This document shows positions 1 to 8,423 of a stretch of DNA of 64,000 nt, in pieces. The stretch comes from Methylobacterium sp. R2-1 (GTDB taxonomy: Bacteria > Pseudomonadota > Alphaproteobacteria > Rhizobiales > Beijerinckiaceae). The stretch covers positions 310,001-374,000 of the forward strand of contig NZ_JACHWM010000002.1 in the NCBI RefSeq assembly GCF_014191355.1. Reading direction: 5' to 3'. The notes beneath the pieces were generated by a model. The model was given only the letters and a program-made list of their open reading frames with translations, was not told where the DNA came from and did no database searches. Numbering within the stretch: the first letter of the stretch is position 1; each line of letters opens with the position of its first letter. The translations under genes and the position numbers were made by a program.

Positions 1-1
1 G

Positions 2-97
2 AAATCGGCCGATTTGAGGCAAGTGCAGATTAGAATGATTGAAAACTTCAAGCTTTTCAGGACTTTAGCGATCGAGGCGGGCTATGACAACTCCTGA
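2..97 (+). CDS. 3' end of an unidentified protein (partial)
   Basis: A reading frame is open from the window edge and stops at TGA 95-97, giving about 31 residues that end EAGYDNS. The residue mix looks protein-like, but the stretch is much less GC-rich than its surroundings, which may mean acquired or decaying DNA. Nothing is recognisable. The next 170 bases, up to the stop of the stress-protein gene, hold nothing I can identify. Confidence 0.3.
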   Translation, partial: KSADLRQVQIRMIENFKLFRTLAIEAGYDNS

Positions 98-266
98 CGG
101 GCACGATTGAATGCGACGCGAGCCTTCGTCGTGACCGGCCGCGAAACGGCAGCGGCCCCATGAGCCGGCACTTCGGATGAACGGCACTCGGCCGAACGTC
201 CTCGCCGACAACGCGAAATTCGCGCGGAGCCCGATTGTGGGCTCTCGGAAGCGCGGGCGCCGCCGC

Positions 267-1130
267 TCAGTGCGCCATCAGCACCGGTACGGTCGCATGC
301 GACAGGATGTGGCTGGTCGGCCCGCCGAAAATCATCTGGCGCAGGCGGCTCTGGGTATAGGCGCCCTTGATCAGCAGGTCGCAGCCGAATGACTCGGCGT
401 TGTCGAGATAGAGTTCGCCGGGGGTACGGCGGCCGGCAGGGAGCGCCTTGTGGGCGGCCTCAATCCCCTCGCAGGCGAGCGCGCGCGCCACATCCTCCGC
501 GCTCGGACCCGGCACCATCCCGCCCTCGGCGCTGAGCACGAGCACGCGCCGGGCCCGGCGCAGGAACGGCATGGCGAAGGCGATGGCGCGCGCCGTCTCG
601 GTCGAGCCGTTCCAGGCGATCAGAATCGCCTCGCCGACGCAGGACGGGGCGGCGGGCGGCGCGAGGAGAATCGGGCGCCCGCTCTCGAACAGGGCGGTCT
701 CGAAGGTGGTCATGCGCGGTGCGCCGTCATCGGCGCCCGGCCGGCCGACGACCGTGGCCGAGAACAGCCGCGCGTACTGGCCGAGGAAGGCGTCCCCCGG
801 CGGCACGTCGGGCTGCCAGCGGTAGCGCGGTCCGGCATTGGCCACGGCATCCGGGGCGCAGGAGGCGCCGGGCTCGCGCCGGGGCAGGCCGGCCGCCTCC
901 ATCGCCGCGACGAAGCGCTGGCCCGCATCCTGCGCCTCGGCCTGGTCGGCCTCCTCGTCGCGCAGCCATGTCATGCCGCCGACCATGTCCACGGGCACAT
1001 ATTCGGCGAGCGCCGGGCGCAGGGACACGCCCTCGATCAGGCTGCCGAAGCGGCGTGCCACCAGCACCGCGGTCGCAAAGACCGAGGGCAGGGCGTCGTG
1101 GAGGGTGACCGGGACGAGCAGGGTCTTCAT
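267..1130 (-). CDS. Universal stress protein (UspA family), tandem-domain type
   Basis: This 287-residue protein opens with MKTLLVPVTL, the usual first beta strand of a Usp fold. Its C-terminal half (from about residue 165) carries a second strand (AILIAWNGS) and ends with GAYTQSRLRQMIFGG followed by a T/S residue, the nucleotide-binding signature of ATP-binding Usp proteins. The N-terminal domain lacks that glycine pattern, so probably only the second domain binds nucleotide. Such two-domain Usps are cytoplasmic proteins linked to general stress survival. It is transcribed alone. The start is ATG at 1130. Confidence 0.85.
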   Translation of the reverse strand: MKTLLVPVTLHDALPSVFATAVLVARRFGSLIEGVSLRPALAEYVPVDMVGGMTWLRDEEADQAEAQDAGQRFVAAMEAAGLPRREPGASCAPDAVANAGPRYRWQPDVPPGDAFLGQYARLFSATVVGRPGADDGAPRMTTFETALFESGRPILLAPPAAPSCVGEAILIAWNGSTETARAIAFAMPFLRRARRVLVLSAEGGMVPGPSAEDVARALACEGIEAAHKALPAGRRTPGELYLDNAESFGCDLLIKGAYTQSRLRQMIFGGPTSHILSHATVPVLMAH

Positions 1131-1271
1131 GGCCGGCCTCCGAAGGGTGCGAGGGGCAAGAGGGACGTGTGAGGGACGTGTCCGGCGGAGGCTAGATCGA
1201 AATGGCGCGTCGGAAAACCGCGCAGCAAGCCGTCATCCCCGCCCGTGTCGCCGCCGTCGTCGGGCCGGGTA

Positions 1272-2402
1272 TCAACCGGGTGTCGCGGCGTTCCTCGTCG
1301 CCTCGGCGGGATGGCTGGGATCGAGCCGGCGGCGGACGAGGCGGGTCAGAGGCCGCTCCACCAGCCGGTGTGCGAGGAGCGCGGCGGGCAGGGTCAGCGC
1401 GACCATGATGACGAGACTCGGCCATGGTCCGAGCACGGGCGCGAGGCCGGTGCGCAGCAGCCCTTCGCGGACCGCCCGCAGAACGAAGGGATGCAGAAGG
1501 TAGAGGGCGTAGGAGGCATCGCCCAGCCGTTCGGCCGCACCGAGGGAACGGGCAGCCCACCCGCCGCGCACCGCTTCGGGCCGATCCCGGCCGAGCACCG
1601 CCGCCGCCACGAGGAGCGCAGCGGGCAGGCCCCAGGCAAAGAGGCGGAAGGCCGGCTCAGCCGGAGCAGCGGCGAGCCCGAACAGACCCGCCGCGGCGAG
1701 CGCGACACGGGCCGGTGCGTGCAGACGAAATCCCTCGGCGCGCAGCAGCGCGAGCCCTGCGCCGAGAGCGAATTCGAGCACGATCGGATCGGACCAGAAG
1801 GCGAGGGGGACCGGCGGTGTTGGCATCAGCCGCCCGGCGAGAACGACGAGCGCCAGGGCGCCGACGAGCCACGCCACCGCAGCACGTCGCGGAAAGCCGA
1901 GGCCGAGGGCAAACAGAGCGTAGAAGGCCATCTCGTAGTTCAGGGTCCAGCCCAGCCCGTAGAGCGGCAGCACCGCCCCGTCGGGCCGGGCCATCGGCCA
2001 GAACAGGAACGAGGCGAGGGTGCGGGCGAGGTCCGGCGCGCCGCCCTCGCCGCTGAGCAGGGCGGGCACGGCCAGACCGAGGGCGAGATAGAGCCCGGTC
2101 ACCAGCCAGTAGAGTGGCACGAGGCGGGCGATGCGATGAGCGACGAAGCGGCTCCGCGCGCCCGACTGGCCGTAAAGCGGGCCCGCGGCGTGGACGATGA
2201 TAAAGCCGGAAATGACGAAGAAGATGTCGACGCCGGCCGGCCAGGGCAGCCCATCGCGCCGGACGAAATCAGTTCCCGTTCGCCCGGCCAGGATCGCGGC
2301 CTCGTTCTGCGCGTGGTGAACGACCACCATCAGCGCGGCCAGGGCGCGCAGCCCCTGCACGAGGACCAGTTTTCCCCGAATGGGATGAAAAGGCCTAGTC
2401 AA
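1272..2402 (-). CDS. Membrane acyltransferase family 3 (OafA/YrhL-like)
   Basis: The protein has about ten hydrophobic segments. It starts near VQGLRALAALMVVVHH, the N-terminal helix with the conserved R-x10-H of acyltransferase-3 enzymes, and has a second family feature at FFVISGFIIVHA. These enzymes move acetyl or other acyl groups onto sugars of polysaccharides, lipid A or glycans at the inner membrane. The frame stays open much further upstream (to 2852), but that part is arginine-rich and not protein-like. I place the start at TTG 2402 (376 aa); GTG 2360 is an alternative. The acceptor cannot be told from sequence, and no glycan cluster lies alongside. Confidence 0.8.
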   Translation of the reverse strand: MTRPFHPIRGKLVLVQGLRALAALMVVVHHAQNEAAILAGRTGTDFVRRDGLPWPAGVDIFFVISGFIIVHAAGPLYGQSGARSRFVAHRIARLVPLYWLVTGLYLALGLAVPALLSGEGGAPDLARTLASFLFWPMARPDGAVLPLYGLGWTLNYEMAFYALFALGLGFPRRAAVAWLVGALALVVLAGRLMPTPPVPLAFWSDPIVLEFALGAGLALLRAEGFRLHAPARVALAAAGLFGLAAAPAEPAFRLFAWGLPAALLVAAAVLGRDRPEAVRGGWAARSLGAAERLGDASYALYLLHPFVLRAVREGLLRTGLAPVLGPWPSLVIMVALTLPAALLAHRLVERPLTRLVRRRLDPSHPAEATRNAATPG

Positions 2403-2524
2403 ATTTCGGGAACCAGCATGAAAGGTCGTCGTTGACGCGTCGAAGTGATCTTCACGGCCTCGACCGGTGCATTCGGTTGTCGAGGTCAGTTCGCATGTCG
2501 GCAATCTGATATTTGAGGTTTGGT

Positions 2525-3235
2525 ATGCTGAAGAAATACGCTGCTGCGTCCGCTCTCGTCGTCGCCATGGCGACCCCCGCTTTCGCCCAGGTCGGGGGCG
2601 ATTTCCGTCTGGACGCCATGCAGGCAAATGCCTTCGAGATCCAGTCCGCCCAGATCGCGCTGCAGAAGAGCCGCAACCCGTCGGTGCGGGCCTATGCCCG
2701 CGAGGCCCTGCGTGACCATCAGGCCGCCAACGTCGCCCTGGCCGGCGGCGAGAGCAACTACGCGGCCGCCCGTCAGGCCGGCCCCGGCGGTCTCGTCGGC
2801 GGTCTGGTCGAGGCTCCGCTCGCCATCGCCGGTGGCGCGGTCGGCGCCGCAACGGGTGTGGCGACCGGCGTCGTCGGCGGTACCCTGCAGGGCGGACCGG
2901 TCGGCGCGATCGAAGGGGCCGGCACCGGCCTGAGCCGCGGGGCAGCCGCGGGCGCCCGCGCCTTCGACGTCGACGCCACCGCGGGCACCACCGTGGTGCA
3001 GCCGAACCCGCAGCAGCAGCAGATGCTGGCCGAGCTGAACGCCGCCCCGTCCGGCGCCCGCTTCGACCGTCTCTACGGTCAGCAGCAGGTGATGGCGCAC
3101 CAGATGTCGATCAGCATGACGCAGTCCTATGCTCAGTCCGGCCCGAATCCGGCTCTGCGCAACTACGCTCAGCAGGCCCTACCGGTGCTCCAGCAGCACT
3201 ACGCCCACGCCCAGCGTCTTCCGGGCGCCCGCTGA
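2525..3235 (+). CDS. Exported DUF4142-like protein with a glycine-zipper insert
   Basis: A 236-residue protein with a clear Sec signal peptide (MLKKYAAASALVVAMATPAFA, cleavage after about residue 21). Residues 30-75 (FEIQSAQIALQKS, then ALRDHQ) and residues 165-230 resemble the two helical halves of a DUF4142 (ferritin-like, exported) domain. Between them, at about 85-145, lies a Gly/Ala-rich stretch with GxxxG spacing, which looks like a membrane-active glycine zipper. That insertion is unusual for the family. ATG 2525 is preferred over the upstream TTG 2513 because TGAGG at 2514-2518 makes a good ribosome site. A strong terminator follows directly. Probably periplasmic or membrane-associated; function unknown. 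Confidence 0.7.
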   Translation: MLKKYAAASALVVAMATPAFAQVGGDFRLDAMQANAFEIQSAQIALQKSRNPSVRAYAREALRDHQAANVALAGGESNYAAARQAGPGGLVGGLVEAPLAIAGGAVGAATGVATGVVGGTLQGGPVGAIEGAGTGLSRGAAAGARAFDVDATAGTTVVQPNPQQQQMLAELNAAPSGARFDRLYGQQQVMAHQMSISMTQSYAQSGPNPALRNYAQQALPVLQQHYAHAQRLPGAR

Positions 3236-3267
3236 GGCGGGTCCTTCACCTCCAGGCACGGAGGGAA

Positions 3268-3301
3268 GGCGGCGGACCGAAAGGTCCGCCGCCTCTTTTT
3301 T
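3268..3301 (+). terminator. Rho-independent terminator of the DUF4142-like gene
   Basis: A perfect 11-bp stem (GGCGGCGGACC / GGTCCGCCGCC) with a GAAA tetraloop is followed by TCTTTTTT. It lies 33 bp after the stop codon. Confidence 0.93.
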
Positions 3302-3354
3302 GCTCGGATGCCGCGAGCGGGGCCCCGACAACCTCCGCTCATCACGTTACCCGA

Positions 3355-3392
3355 TACGAAAACGGCGCCTCCGAAGGCCTTCGGAGGCGCCG
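3355..3392 (-). terminator. Rho-independent terminator of the carbonic anhydrase gene
   Basis: CGGCGCCTCCGAA pairs with TTCGGAGGCGCCG around a short centre at 3363-3392. Read on the minus strand it is followed by GTTTTCGT. It lies about 40 bp beyond the carbonic anhydrase stop. Confidence 0.8.
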
Positions 3393-3428
3393 CACCTTTG
3401 TCGGAGCGATCGAAGCGATCGCGACCTG

Positions 3429-4115
3429 TTACGCCTCGGAGCAAGCGATCAGGGCCGAGGCGGAGAGCGTCTGGCCATCGCGCTCGACCACCGATTGGAA
3501 CTCACCGGTCTTCGGGTCGCGGATGCGCAGCTCACCGGTGACGATGCCGAAATGCGCGCCGTGCAGGTGCAGGCGGCCCGCCTCGACGGCCTCGCGGATG
3601 AAGTCGAAGGTCATCAGGTTCTCGAGGCTCTGCGCGACCATCGCGTATTCGAGGCGCGTGAGGAAACCCTCCTTGTCCGGGGTGTCGCCGGATTCGATGA
3701 GCTTCTTCTTCGCCGGCTCGACCAGCGAGACCCAGCGGCCGATGAAGTTGCCGGACGAGAGCGGGTCCGCGCCGAACCCGGCGGCCTTGATGCCGCCGCA
3801 GGTGGCGTGGCCGAGCACGACGATGTGCTTCACCTTCAGGGCCTGGACCGCGAACTCGATCGCCGAGGAGGTGCCGTGATAGGCGGTGTCGCGCTCGGCG
3901 GGCGGCACGATGTTGGCCACGTTGCGGATCGTGAAGATCTGGCCCGGCCCCGTATCGAAGATCACCTCCGGGGCGACGCGGCTGTCACAGCAGCCGATCA
4001 GCAGGACTTCAGGCTCCTGGCCTTCCTTGCCGAGCGTCTCGTACTTGCGCCGCTCGCTCGGGAGCCGCTCGCCGAGAAAGCTGCGATAGCCATCGGTGAG
4101 AACCTGGGGGAACAT
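3429..4115 (-). CDS. Beta-class carbonic anhydrase
   Basis: A 228-residue enzyme interconverting CO2 and bicarbonate. Zinc ligands are visible: C42 in CCDSRV (with the D44/R46 dyad), then H103 and C106 in HATCGG. The length is normal for the bacterial family. ATG 4115 is chosen because AAAGGA at 4126-4131 is a good ribosome site; the frame runs further upstream but without protein character. In a methylotroph such an enzyme would supply bicarbonate for carboxylations; that role is inferred. It is monocistronic and ends in its own terminator. Confidence 0.95.
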   Translation of the reverse strand: MFPQVLTDGYRSFLGERLPSERRKYETLGKEGQEPEVLLIGCCDSRVAPEVIFDTGPGQIFTIRNVANIVPPAERDTAYHGTSSAIEFAVQALKVKHIVVLGHATCGGIKAAGFGADPLSSGNFIGRWVSLVEPAKKKLIESGDTPDKEGFLTRLEYAMVAQSLENLMTFDFIREAVEAGRLHLHGAHFGIVTGELRIRDPKTGEFQSVVERDGQTLSASALIACSEA

Positions 4116-4378
4116 GGTCGGTGATCCTTTCATCCTTACGGTCGTGGGACGCGCTAACCAAACGATCTGATCATTGAAATCCATCCCAGCCCGCAGATGC
4201 GCTTGCGCACATCCTGTGCGCCGGGCGTGATCACATTGCGCGATTCCACGGCGTGATCCCACGGCACGCTCGAAAGAGCCGGATCGGAAACGATCCTGCC
4301 GCCGACCAGTCAAGCACGCCAGGCCTCCATGCGGCGGCGCGCCGCCGCGGATTGCGGCGGGCGGCTCGCGTGGAAGGC

Positions 4379-4903
4379 TCAAGCGTTCTGCCAGTCGAGG
4401 CGGACGGGCTGGTCCGGAACGTCGCCGGACGCGATTCGTTGCGCCAACTCGGCCAATCCGGCGGGTTCGATGCGCTCGGCCGAGGCCGCGAGTTCGGCGA
4501 GCGGCCACCAGCGGGTGCCGCGCACGGGGTTGTCCTCGGTCTCGGCGAGCCGGCTCGTATCGACGACGTCGCTGGCGAGCCGGACCACGAAGTAGCGTTC
4601 GCGGGCCCAGCGCGGCTTGCGGAACAGGTGGAACGGGCCGTCGCAGACGGCGACGCAGGGGCCGAGCTCCACCTCGGCGACGCCGATCTCCTCCGAGAGT
4701 TCGCGCCGGCACGCGTCCTCGTGGCTCTCACCCGGCTCCAGCCCGCCGCCGGGCATGAACCAGAAGCCGAGGGCCTCAGGGTTGGCCGGATCGATCGGGC
4801 GGACGGCCTCGTACTCGATCAGCAGTAGGCGGTTCGATGGGTCGAAGACCAGGGCGCGGGCGATGTCGCGCGTCGGCAGGTCCGCGTCAGGGCGGTCGGT
4901 CAC
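4379..4903 (-). CDS. Nudix hydrolase
   Basis: This 174-residue protein carries a complete Nudix box: G53-x5-E59-x7-R67-E-L-x-E71-E72-x-G74. Such enzymes hydrolyse nucleoside diphosphates linked to another moiety; the substrate cannot be read from sequence. It follows the DUF429 gene after 12 bases on the same strand, so the two are probably co-transcribed. The 263 bp between its stop and the carbonic anhydrase start hold no recognisable gene. Confidence 0.88.
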   Translation of the reverse strand: MTDRPDADLPTRDIARALVFDPSNRLLLIEYEAVRPIDPANPEALGFWFMPGGGLEPGESHEDACRRELSEEIGVAEVELGPCVAVCDGPFHLFRKPRWARERYFVVRLASDVVDTSRLAETEDNPVRGTRWWPLAELAASAERIEPAGLAELAQRIASGDVPDQPVRLDWQNA

Positions 4904-4915
4904 GGGCTCAACTCC

Positions 4916-5692
4916 TCACGGCAAGGGATCACGGGCGGGGTGAAGGCGGGGCACTGGCAGGGCTGCGGGCGCCCAGATCACGATCGGCAGGCCATAGCTG
5001 TCGCGCTCGATCGTGTTGGGAAGCGGCTCGGCGCGACCCTCGGCGATGTCGCGGGCGACGAGGAGTGCGGCCATGGCGTCGAGATGGTCGTCGGCGGCGA
5101 CCCCCGTCGGCGGCGGCGAGCCGACCATCGCCTCGGGCAGCCCGGCGGCAATCAGCAGGGCTCGGCGCGCGGCAAGACCCTCGGCGCGGGCCGCGCCCTT
5201 CTTGCCGGCGGCGAGAGGCCGCTCGCCGTTGAGGCGGAAGAAGGCGACCTCCGGATGCACCTCGTGCAGGCGCGTCGCGAGATCGGCGTGCCCGCGCAGG
5301 AGTTCGTCGACCTCGCGGACGTATCGCAGGATGTTCCAGCACTGGATCGACGGCGCAAAGGGCGGCTCGGATCCCGCCCGCGACAGCGTCTTGGCCGCGT
5401 CGTAGCTCGCGGCATAGACCGCCGCGCGGGGCGGCACCGGAAAGACGCTGGAACGCCCCGCCCCGAGAAACGCCCGCGCCGCCCGGTCGGCGGAGCGCCC
5501 GCCGCCGCTCACCCGGTCGGGCAGGCCGATCGGCACGTCGATGCCGACGCAGACCGGCGCCTCCGGGCCGTCGAGCAGGTCGATCACCCGTGGGACGCGG
5601 GCGCAGCGCCAGTGCGCCGGATCGTCGAGATCGATCAGGGCGCCGGCCCAGGCCCCGCGGCACCCGTCCAGTCCCGCCACCCAGCGCGCCAT
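4916..5692 (-). CDS. DUF429 family protein (predicted RNase H-like nuclease)
   Basis: The 258-residue product begins MARWVAGLDGCRGAW, where the Asp of GLDGCRxGW is the conserved first acidic residue of DUF429. GIDVPIGLPD and HLDAMAALLVA supply further family motifs. The family is predicted to adopt an RNase H/actin-like fold; its biochemistry is poorly known. I use ATG 5692; an in-frame start at 5740 would add 16 basic residues. It is the first gene of a likely two-gene unit with the Nudix hydrolase and is divergent from the dUTPase gene. Confidence 0.8.
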   Translation of the reverse strand: MARWVAGLDGCRGAWAGALIDLDDPAHWRCARVPRVIDLLDGPEAPVCVGIDVPIGLPDRVSGGGRSADRAARAFLGAGRSSVFPVPPRAAVYAASYDAAKTLSRAGSEPPFAPSIQCWNILRYVREVDELLRGHADLATRLHEVHPEVAFFRLNGERPLAAGKKGAARAEGLAARRALLIAAGLPEAMVGSPPPTGVAADDHLDAMAALLVARDIAEGRAEPLPNTIERDSYGLPIVIWAPAALPVPRLHPARDPLP

Positions 5693-5783
5693 CCGCTCGC
5701 TTCCGCCTTCGCCCGCGATTGCCCTGTGCGACCGCTTCAAAGAAAGCTTTTTCGCACTCTCACCCGGACGTCGAGGAACCTCC

Positions 5784-6290
5784 TTGGAACCCCCCCTGCA
5801 AGCATCCCCTTCGAAGGTCGGCCTTCACATCCTCGATCCGCGGCTCAGAGAATGGGGCTTTCCCCGCTGGGGCAGCGCGGCGGCCGCGGGGCTCGACCTG
5901 CATGCCTGTCTCGACGCGCCGCTGCTCCTCGAACCGCAGGCGCCGCCCGCGCTGATCCCGGCCGGCGTGTCGGTGCGGATCGGCGATCCCGACTGGTGCG
6001 GGCTGGTGTTCGCCCGCTCCGGCCTCGGGCATCGGGAGGGCCTCGTGCTCGGCAACGGCACCGGGGTGATCGACGCCGATTACGAGGGGCCGCTGATGAT
6101 CTCCGCCTGGAACCGCAACCCGCCCGGCCGTCGCGCGGCGATCCGCATCGAGCCGGGCGAGCGCATCGCGCAGCTCGTCTTCACCCGCGTCCTCCGGCCG
6201 GATTTCGAGATCCGCGAGGGCGCGCCGGAGCCGGATGCGCCTCCATCGGGACGCGGGCAGGGCGGCTTCGGCTCGACGGGCCGCCGCTGA
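5784..6290 (+). CDS. dut: dUTP diphosphatase (dUTPase)
   Basis: Hydrolyses dUTP to dUMP and pyrophosphate, keeping uracil out of DNA and feeding dTMP synthesis. All five trimeric-dUTPase motifs are present: AAGLDLHA (35-41), ARSGLGHREGL (78-87), GTGVIDADYEG with catalytic D97, GERIAQLVF (125-133) and RGQGGFGSTGR (157-167). No ATG precedes the domain. TTG 5784, with GAGGA at 5773-5777, gives 168 residues, a normal length. It is divergent from DUF429 with 91 bp between them. Confidence 0.93.
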   Translation: MEPPLQASPSKVGLHILDPRLREWGFPRWGSAAAAGLDLHACLDAPLLLEPQAPPALIPAGVSVRIGDPDWCGLVFARSGLGHREGLVLGNGTGVIDADYEGPLMISAWNRNPPGRRAAIRIEPGERIAQLVFTRVLRPDFEIREGAPEPDAPPSGRGQGGFGSTGRR

Positions 6291-6293
6291 CGG

Positions 6294-6311
6294 GGGATCT
6301 GTTCAGATCCC
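6294..6311 (+). repeat. Inverted repeat just after dut
   Basis: GGGATCT, a 4-base loop (GTTC), and AGATCCC form a perfect hairpin 3 bases after the dut stop codon. There is no T-run, so it is a processing or attenuating hairpin at best. Confidence 0.45.
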
Positions 6312-6365
6312 GAACATCCCTCACAAGCGCTCCGAAGAGCAAGTCTGCTGAAGAGCAAGCTTGGC

Positions 6366-6383
6366 CGTTCGAAGTTTCGAACG
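6366..6383. promoter_or_regulatory. Palindrome CGTTCGAA-GT-TTCGAACG
   Basis: Perfect 8-bp arms around a 2-bp centre, about 110 bp before the start of the small 66-residue gene. The shape is operator-like; no binding protein can be assigned. Confidence 0.4.
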
Positions 6384-6492
6384 ACATCAAGACAAGCTTC
6401 ACCGAGAGAAAAGCGAGAGAAAGCGCGGCGGAACGATTGAACTCTTCTCCCCGTCCTCCGTTGGTTCCCCGCACCCACCCGCGAGACGAACC

Positions 6493-6693
6493 ATGGCCGC
6501 CCCTCACGACATCCTCGGTTTCTTCGAGCACCGCACCGATGGCGCCTGGGTCTGCGTCCGGCCCTTCACGCTCAATACCCGTTCGACTCAGGTCGATATC
6601 CGGCGCGGCATGCGCTTCGAGTACGGCCGGCGCGTCGGCGGTCTCGACCTCGCCGAGTATCTCGAACAGCTCGGCTCGCAATTCGGCTCCTGA
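6493..6693 (+). CDS. Small hypothetical protein, 66 residues
   Basis: The frame starts MAAPHDILGFFEHRTDGAW and ends LEQLGSQFGS. It looks like a compact soluble acidic-to-neutral protein with a beta-rich middle and a C-terminal amphipathic helix. There is no signal peptide or membrane segment. I do not recognise a family. Codon use matches surrounding genes, so it is probably real. ATG 6493 is favoured because the in-frame upstream extension is low-complexity and charged. Confidence 0.55.
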   Translation: MAAPHDILGFFEHRTDGAWVCVRPFTLNTRSTQVDIRRGMRFEYGRRVGGLDLAEYLEQLGSQFGS

Positions 6694-7116
6694 GGCGTTC
6701 GTCAGAGCCGGAGGGCGATAGCCCGCATTCTTGCGACGAACCGACCCCATTTCGCCGATACGGGGTGTTGCAACGCCCGAGCACGTGGATCAGCGCATCG
6801 TCCTCACGCAGGAGGATCCTGATGGGCTGCCGGTCTCACGACGGCAGGAAGGTGCAGTGAACGGCCGGATCAAGCATGAGGCTGTCATGCCGATGGTCGC
6901 CGAGGACGCGCCGGTCACGACGGTGGGCGTTGTTCCGCACCGGCTGGTCGGGCGGCTGCGGCGGCAAAGCCCTTATGCAGACCAGCCTACTCGGACCGGC
7001 CGCCGGCTTTGCAACTGCGCATCAAAAGCATCCGATGAGAGCCATGCTGTAGCAGCATCTCCCGATCTGTTCACGCGACCCCTCTTGCGAAGCAGGCGAG
7101 CACACTGCCCTCAAGC
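6694..7116. other. Gap without a recognisable gene
   Basis: About 420 bases. Frames through it are open on both strands but give no family-like sequence, and the composition is uneven. It lies next to the truncated SDR gene, so it may be debris of the same decay or of an old insertion. Confidence 0.4.
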
Positions 7117-7529
7117 TCAGGCGCCACCCCACTGCATGGTCAATCCACCATCGACAACGAGCGTGTGCCCCGTCACGTAATCCGAGTCCGAACAAGCGAG
7201 ATAGAGCGCGGCGCGGGCGATCTCGTCCGGCTGACCGGTGCGGTGCCACGCGATACGGTCGAGCGATTGTTCGAGTTTCTCGGTATGCTCGGAGCGGTCG
7301 GCGGTCATCGTCGTTTCGATACGGAAGCAGGGTCGCCGACATCGTCCTGAATGACGAGCGCTCTGCGACCGGCCGCCTCGACGCGGGCCGCGGTCTCGGC
7401 AATGCCCGCCGCGTCGGTGTTGTAGGTGATCGCGACATCGGCACCTGCTTGCGCGAACAGGATCGCCGTCGCCCAGCCGATCCCGGAATCGGCGCCGGTG
7501 ATCAGGGCCCGCTTGCCTTCGAGCTTCAT
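7117..7529 (-). pseudogene. Short-chain dehydrogenase/reductase, internally deleted and frameshifted
   Basis: The N-terminus is intact: [18 protein letters not shown] holds the TGxxxGIG cofactor motif, followed by the second beta-alpha unit up to DDVGDP (around 7330). In another frame, downstream, comes a typical SDR C-terminus: [16 protein letters not shown], then [10 protein letters not shown] and the stop. The central hundred or so residues are missing, including the catalytic Ser and the YxxxK motif, so the gene cannot encode an active reductase. Intact relatives are about 250 residues. It is divergent from the TetR gene at 7757, which probably once controlled it. Confidence 0.85.
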
Positions 7530-7713
7530 GAGGCATCCCGTCTGCGAAAACAGCCGCCGTCCGATGATTGCGCTAGATGGTCGTACACAGCCGGTCAGGA
7601 TGTTTCGGCGGCGTCGATTCCGGGGCAATCGAGGCAGGAGCGCCCCGGTTCTGGGACGCAAGCGGGGGCGTTGGAACGGCCTGCCCCTCTGGTGCTTTGT
7701 GAAGCCAACTGTT

Positions 7714-7747
7714 CGCGTCAATCGGTTTTGACGCGGCCGGTGTCAAA
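7714..7747. promoter_or_regulatory. Likely TetR operator between the SDR remnant and the TetR gene
   Basis: CGCGTCAA (7714-7721), a 6-base spacer and TTGACGCG (7728-7735) form a perfect inverted repeat. A further GTCAAA half-site lies at 7742-7747. The element ends about 10 bp before the TetR start, the position expected for autoregulation and control of the divergent SDR. Confidence 0.65.
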
Positions 7748-7756
7748 GCTTAGGTG

Positions 7757-8392
7757 ATGACGACGATGCCCGCCGCCACGGCCCATAGTCTTCCCCCCTC
7801 CGACGAGATCGCGCCGACGACGCGCGATCGGATCGTGGAGACGGCGGCCCGCTCGTTCCAGGATATCGGCTACCAGAAGACGACCGTCGCCGACATCGCC
7901 CGCACGCTGAAGATGAGCCCGGCCAACGTCTACCGCTTCTTCGATTCGAAGAAGGCGATCAACGAGGCGGTGGTCGAGCAGCTGACCGGCGAGATCGAGG
8001 CGATGATCGCGGCGATCGCCGACGCCCCGAACCTCGACGCGCCCGAGCGGCTCAGCCGGATCATCACCGCGCTCCACGACGATTGCCGTCGCCGCTTCGA
8101 GGCGCATCCGCGCGTCCACGAGATGGTCGAGGCGGCGATGAGCGAGAGCTGGGGGGTGTGCCAAGCGCATGTCGACCGCATCGGCGCCGTTCTCGCGCGG
8201 GTGGTGGCCGACGGGATGCGCGAGGGCGCGTTCACCGTCGCCGACCCGACGAGTGCGGCGGCCTGCCTTCAGGCCGGGATCACCCGCTACTGCCATCCGA
8301 TGCTGGTCGGCCGCCAGCCCAGCACGATCGAGCCGCCGCTGCCGGTGATGATCGCCTTCCTGCTCAGCGCCCTGCGGGCGGCGGGCCGCTGA
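7757..8392 (+). CDS. TetR/AcrR family transcriptional regulator
   Basis: A 211-residue protein. Residues 20-70 form the TetR DNA-binding domain: RDRIVETAARSFQDIGY, then TTVADIARTLKMSPANVYRFF, where the second segment is the helix-turn-helix. The C-terminal part resembles the TetR_C effector domains of alphaproteobacterial AcrR-like regulators. I use ATG 7757; GTG 7754 directly precedes it and ATG 7766 is possible. A palindrome sits just upstream. The divergent reductase gene it presumably controlled is dead, so its present target is unclear. Confidence 0.88.
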   Translation: MTTMPAATAHSLPPSDEIAPTTRDRIVETAARSFQDIGYQKTTVADIARTLKMSPANVYRFFDSKKAINEAVVEQLTGEIEAMIAAIADAPNLDAPERLSRIITALHDDCRRRFEAHPRVHEMVEAAMSESWGVCQAHVDRIGAVLARVVADGMREGAFTVADPTSAAACLQAGITRYCHPMLVGRQPSTIEPPLPVMIAFLLSALRAAGR

Positions 8393-8423
8393 GGCGGCCT
8401 GCCAGGAGTGTCATCGAGACCCG

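Noticed and set aside
1245-2435. Long plus-strand frame of 396 codons over the acyltransferase
   Set aside because: Its translation is Arg/Gly/Glu-rich with no family-like pattern, and it is antisense to a clear membrane-protein gene. It is a GC-rich shadow.
2403-2852. N-terminal extension of the acyltransferase frame
   Set aside because: The extra 150 residues are arginine-rich and overlap the signal-peptide gene on the other strand. The real protein begins at TTG 2402 or GTG 2360.
6731-7180. Plus-strand 149-codon frame next to the SDR remnant
   Set aside because: It overlaps the SDR remnant on the opposite strand, its residues resemble no family, and it has no convincing ribosome site.
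6694-7529. Insertion sequence as the cause of SDR decay
   Set aside because: No transposase motif, terminal inverted repeats or target duplications are visible, so a simple deletion is the better explanation.
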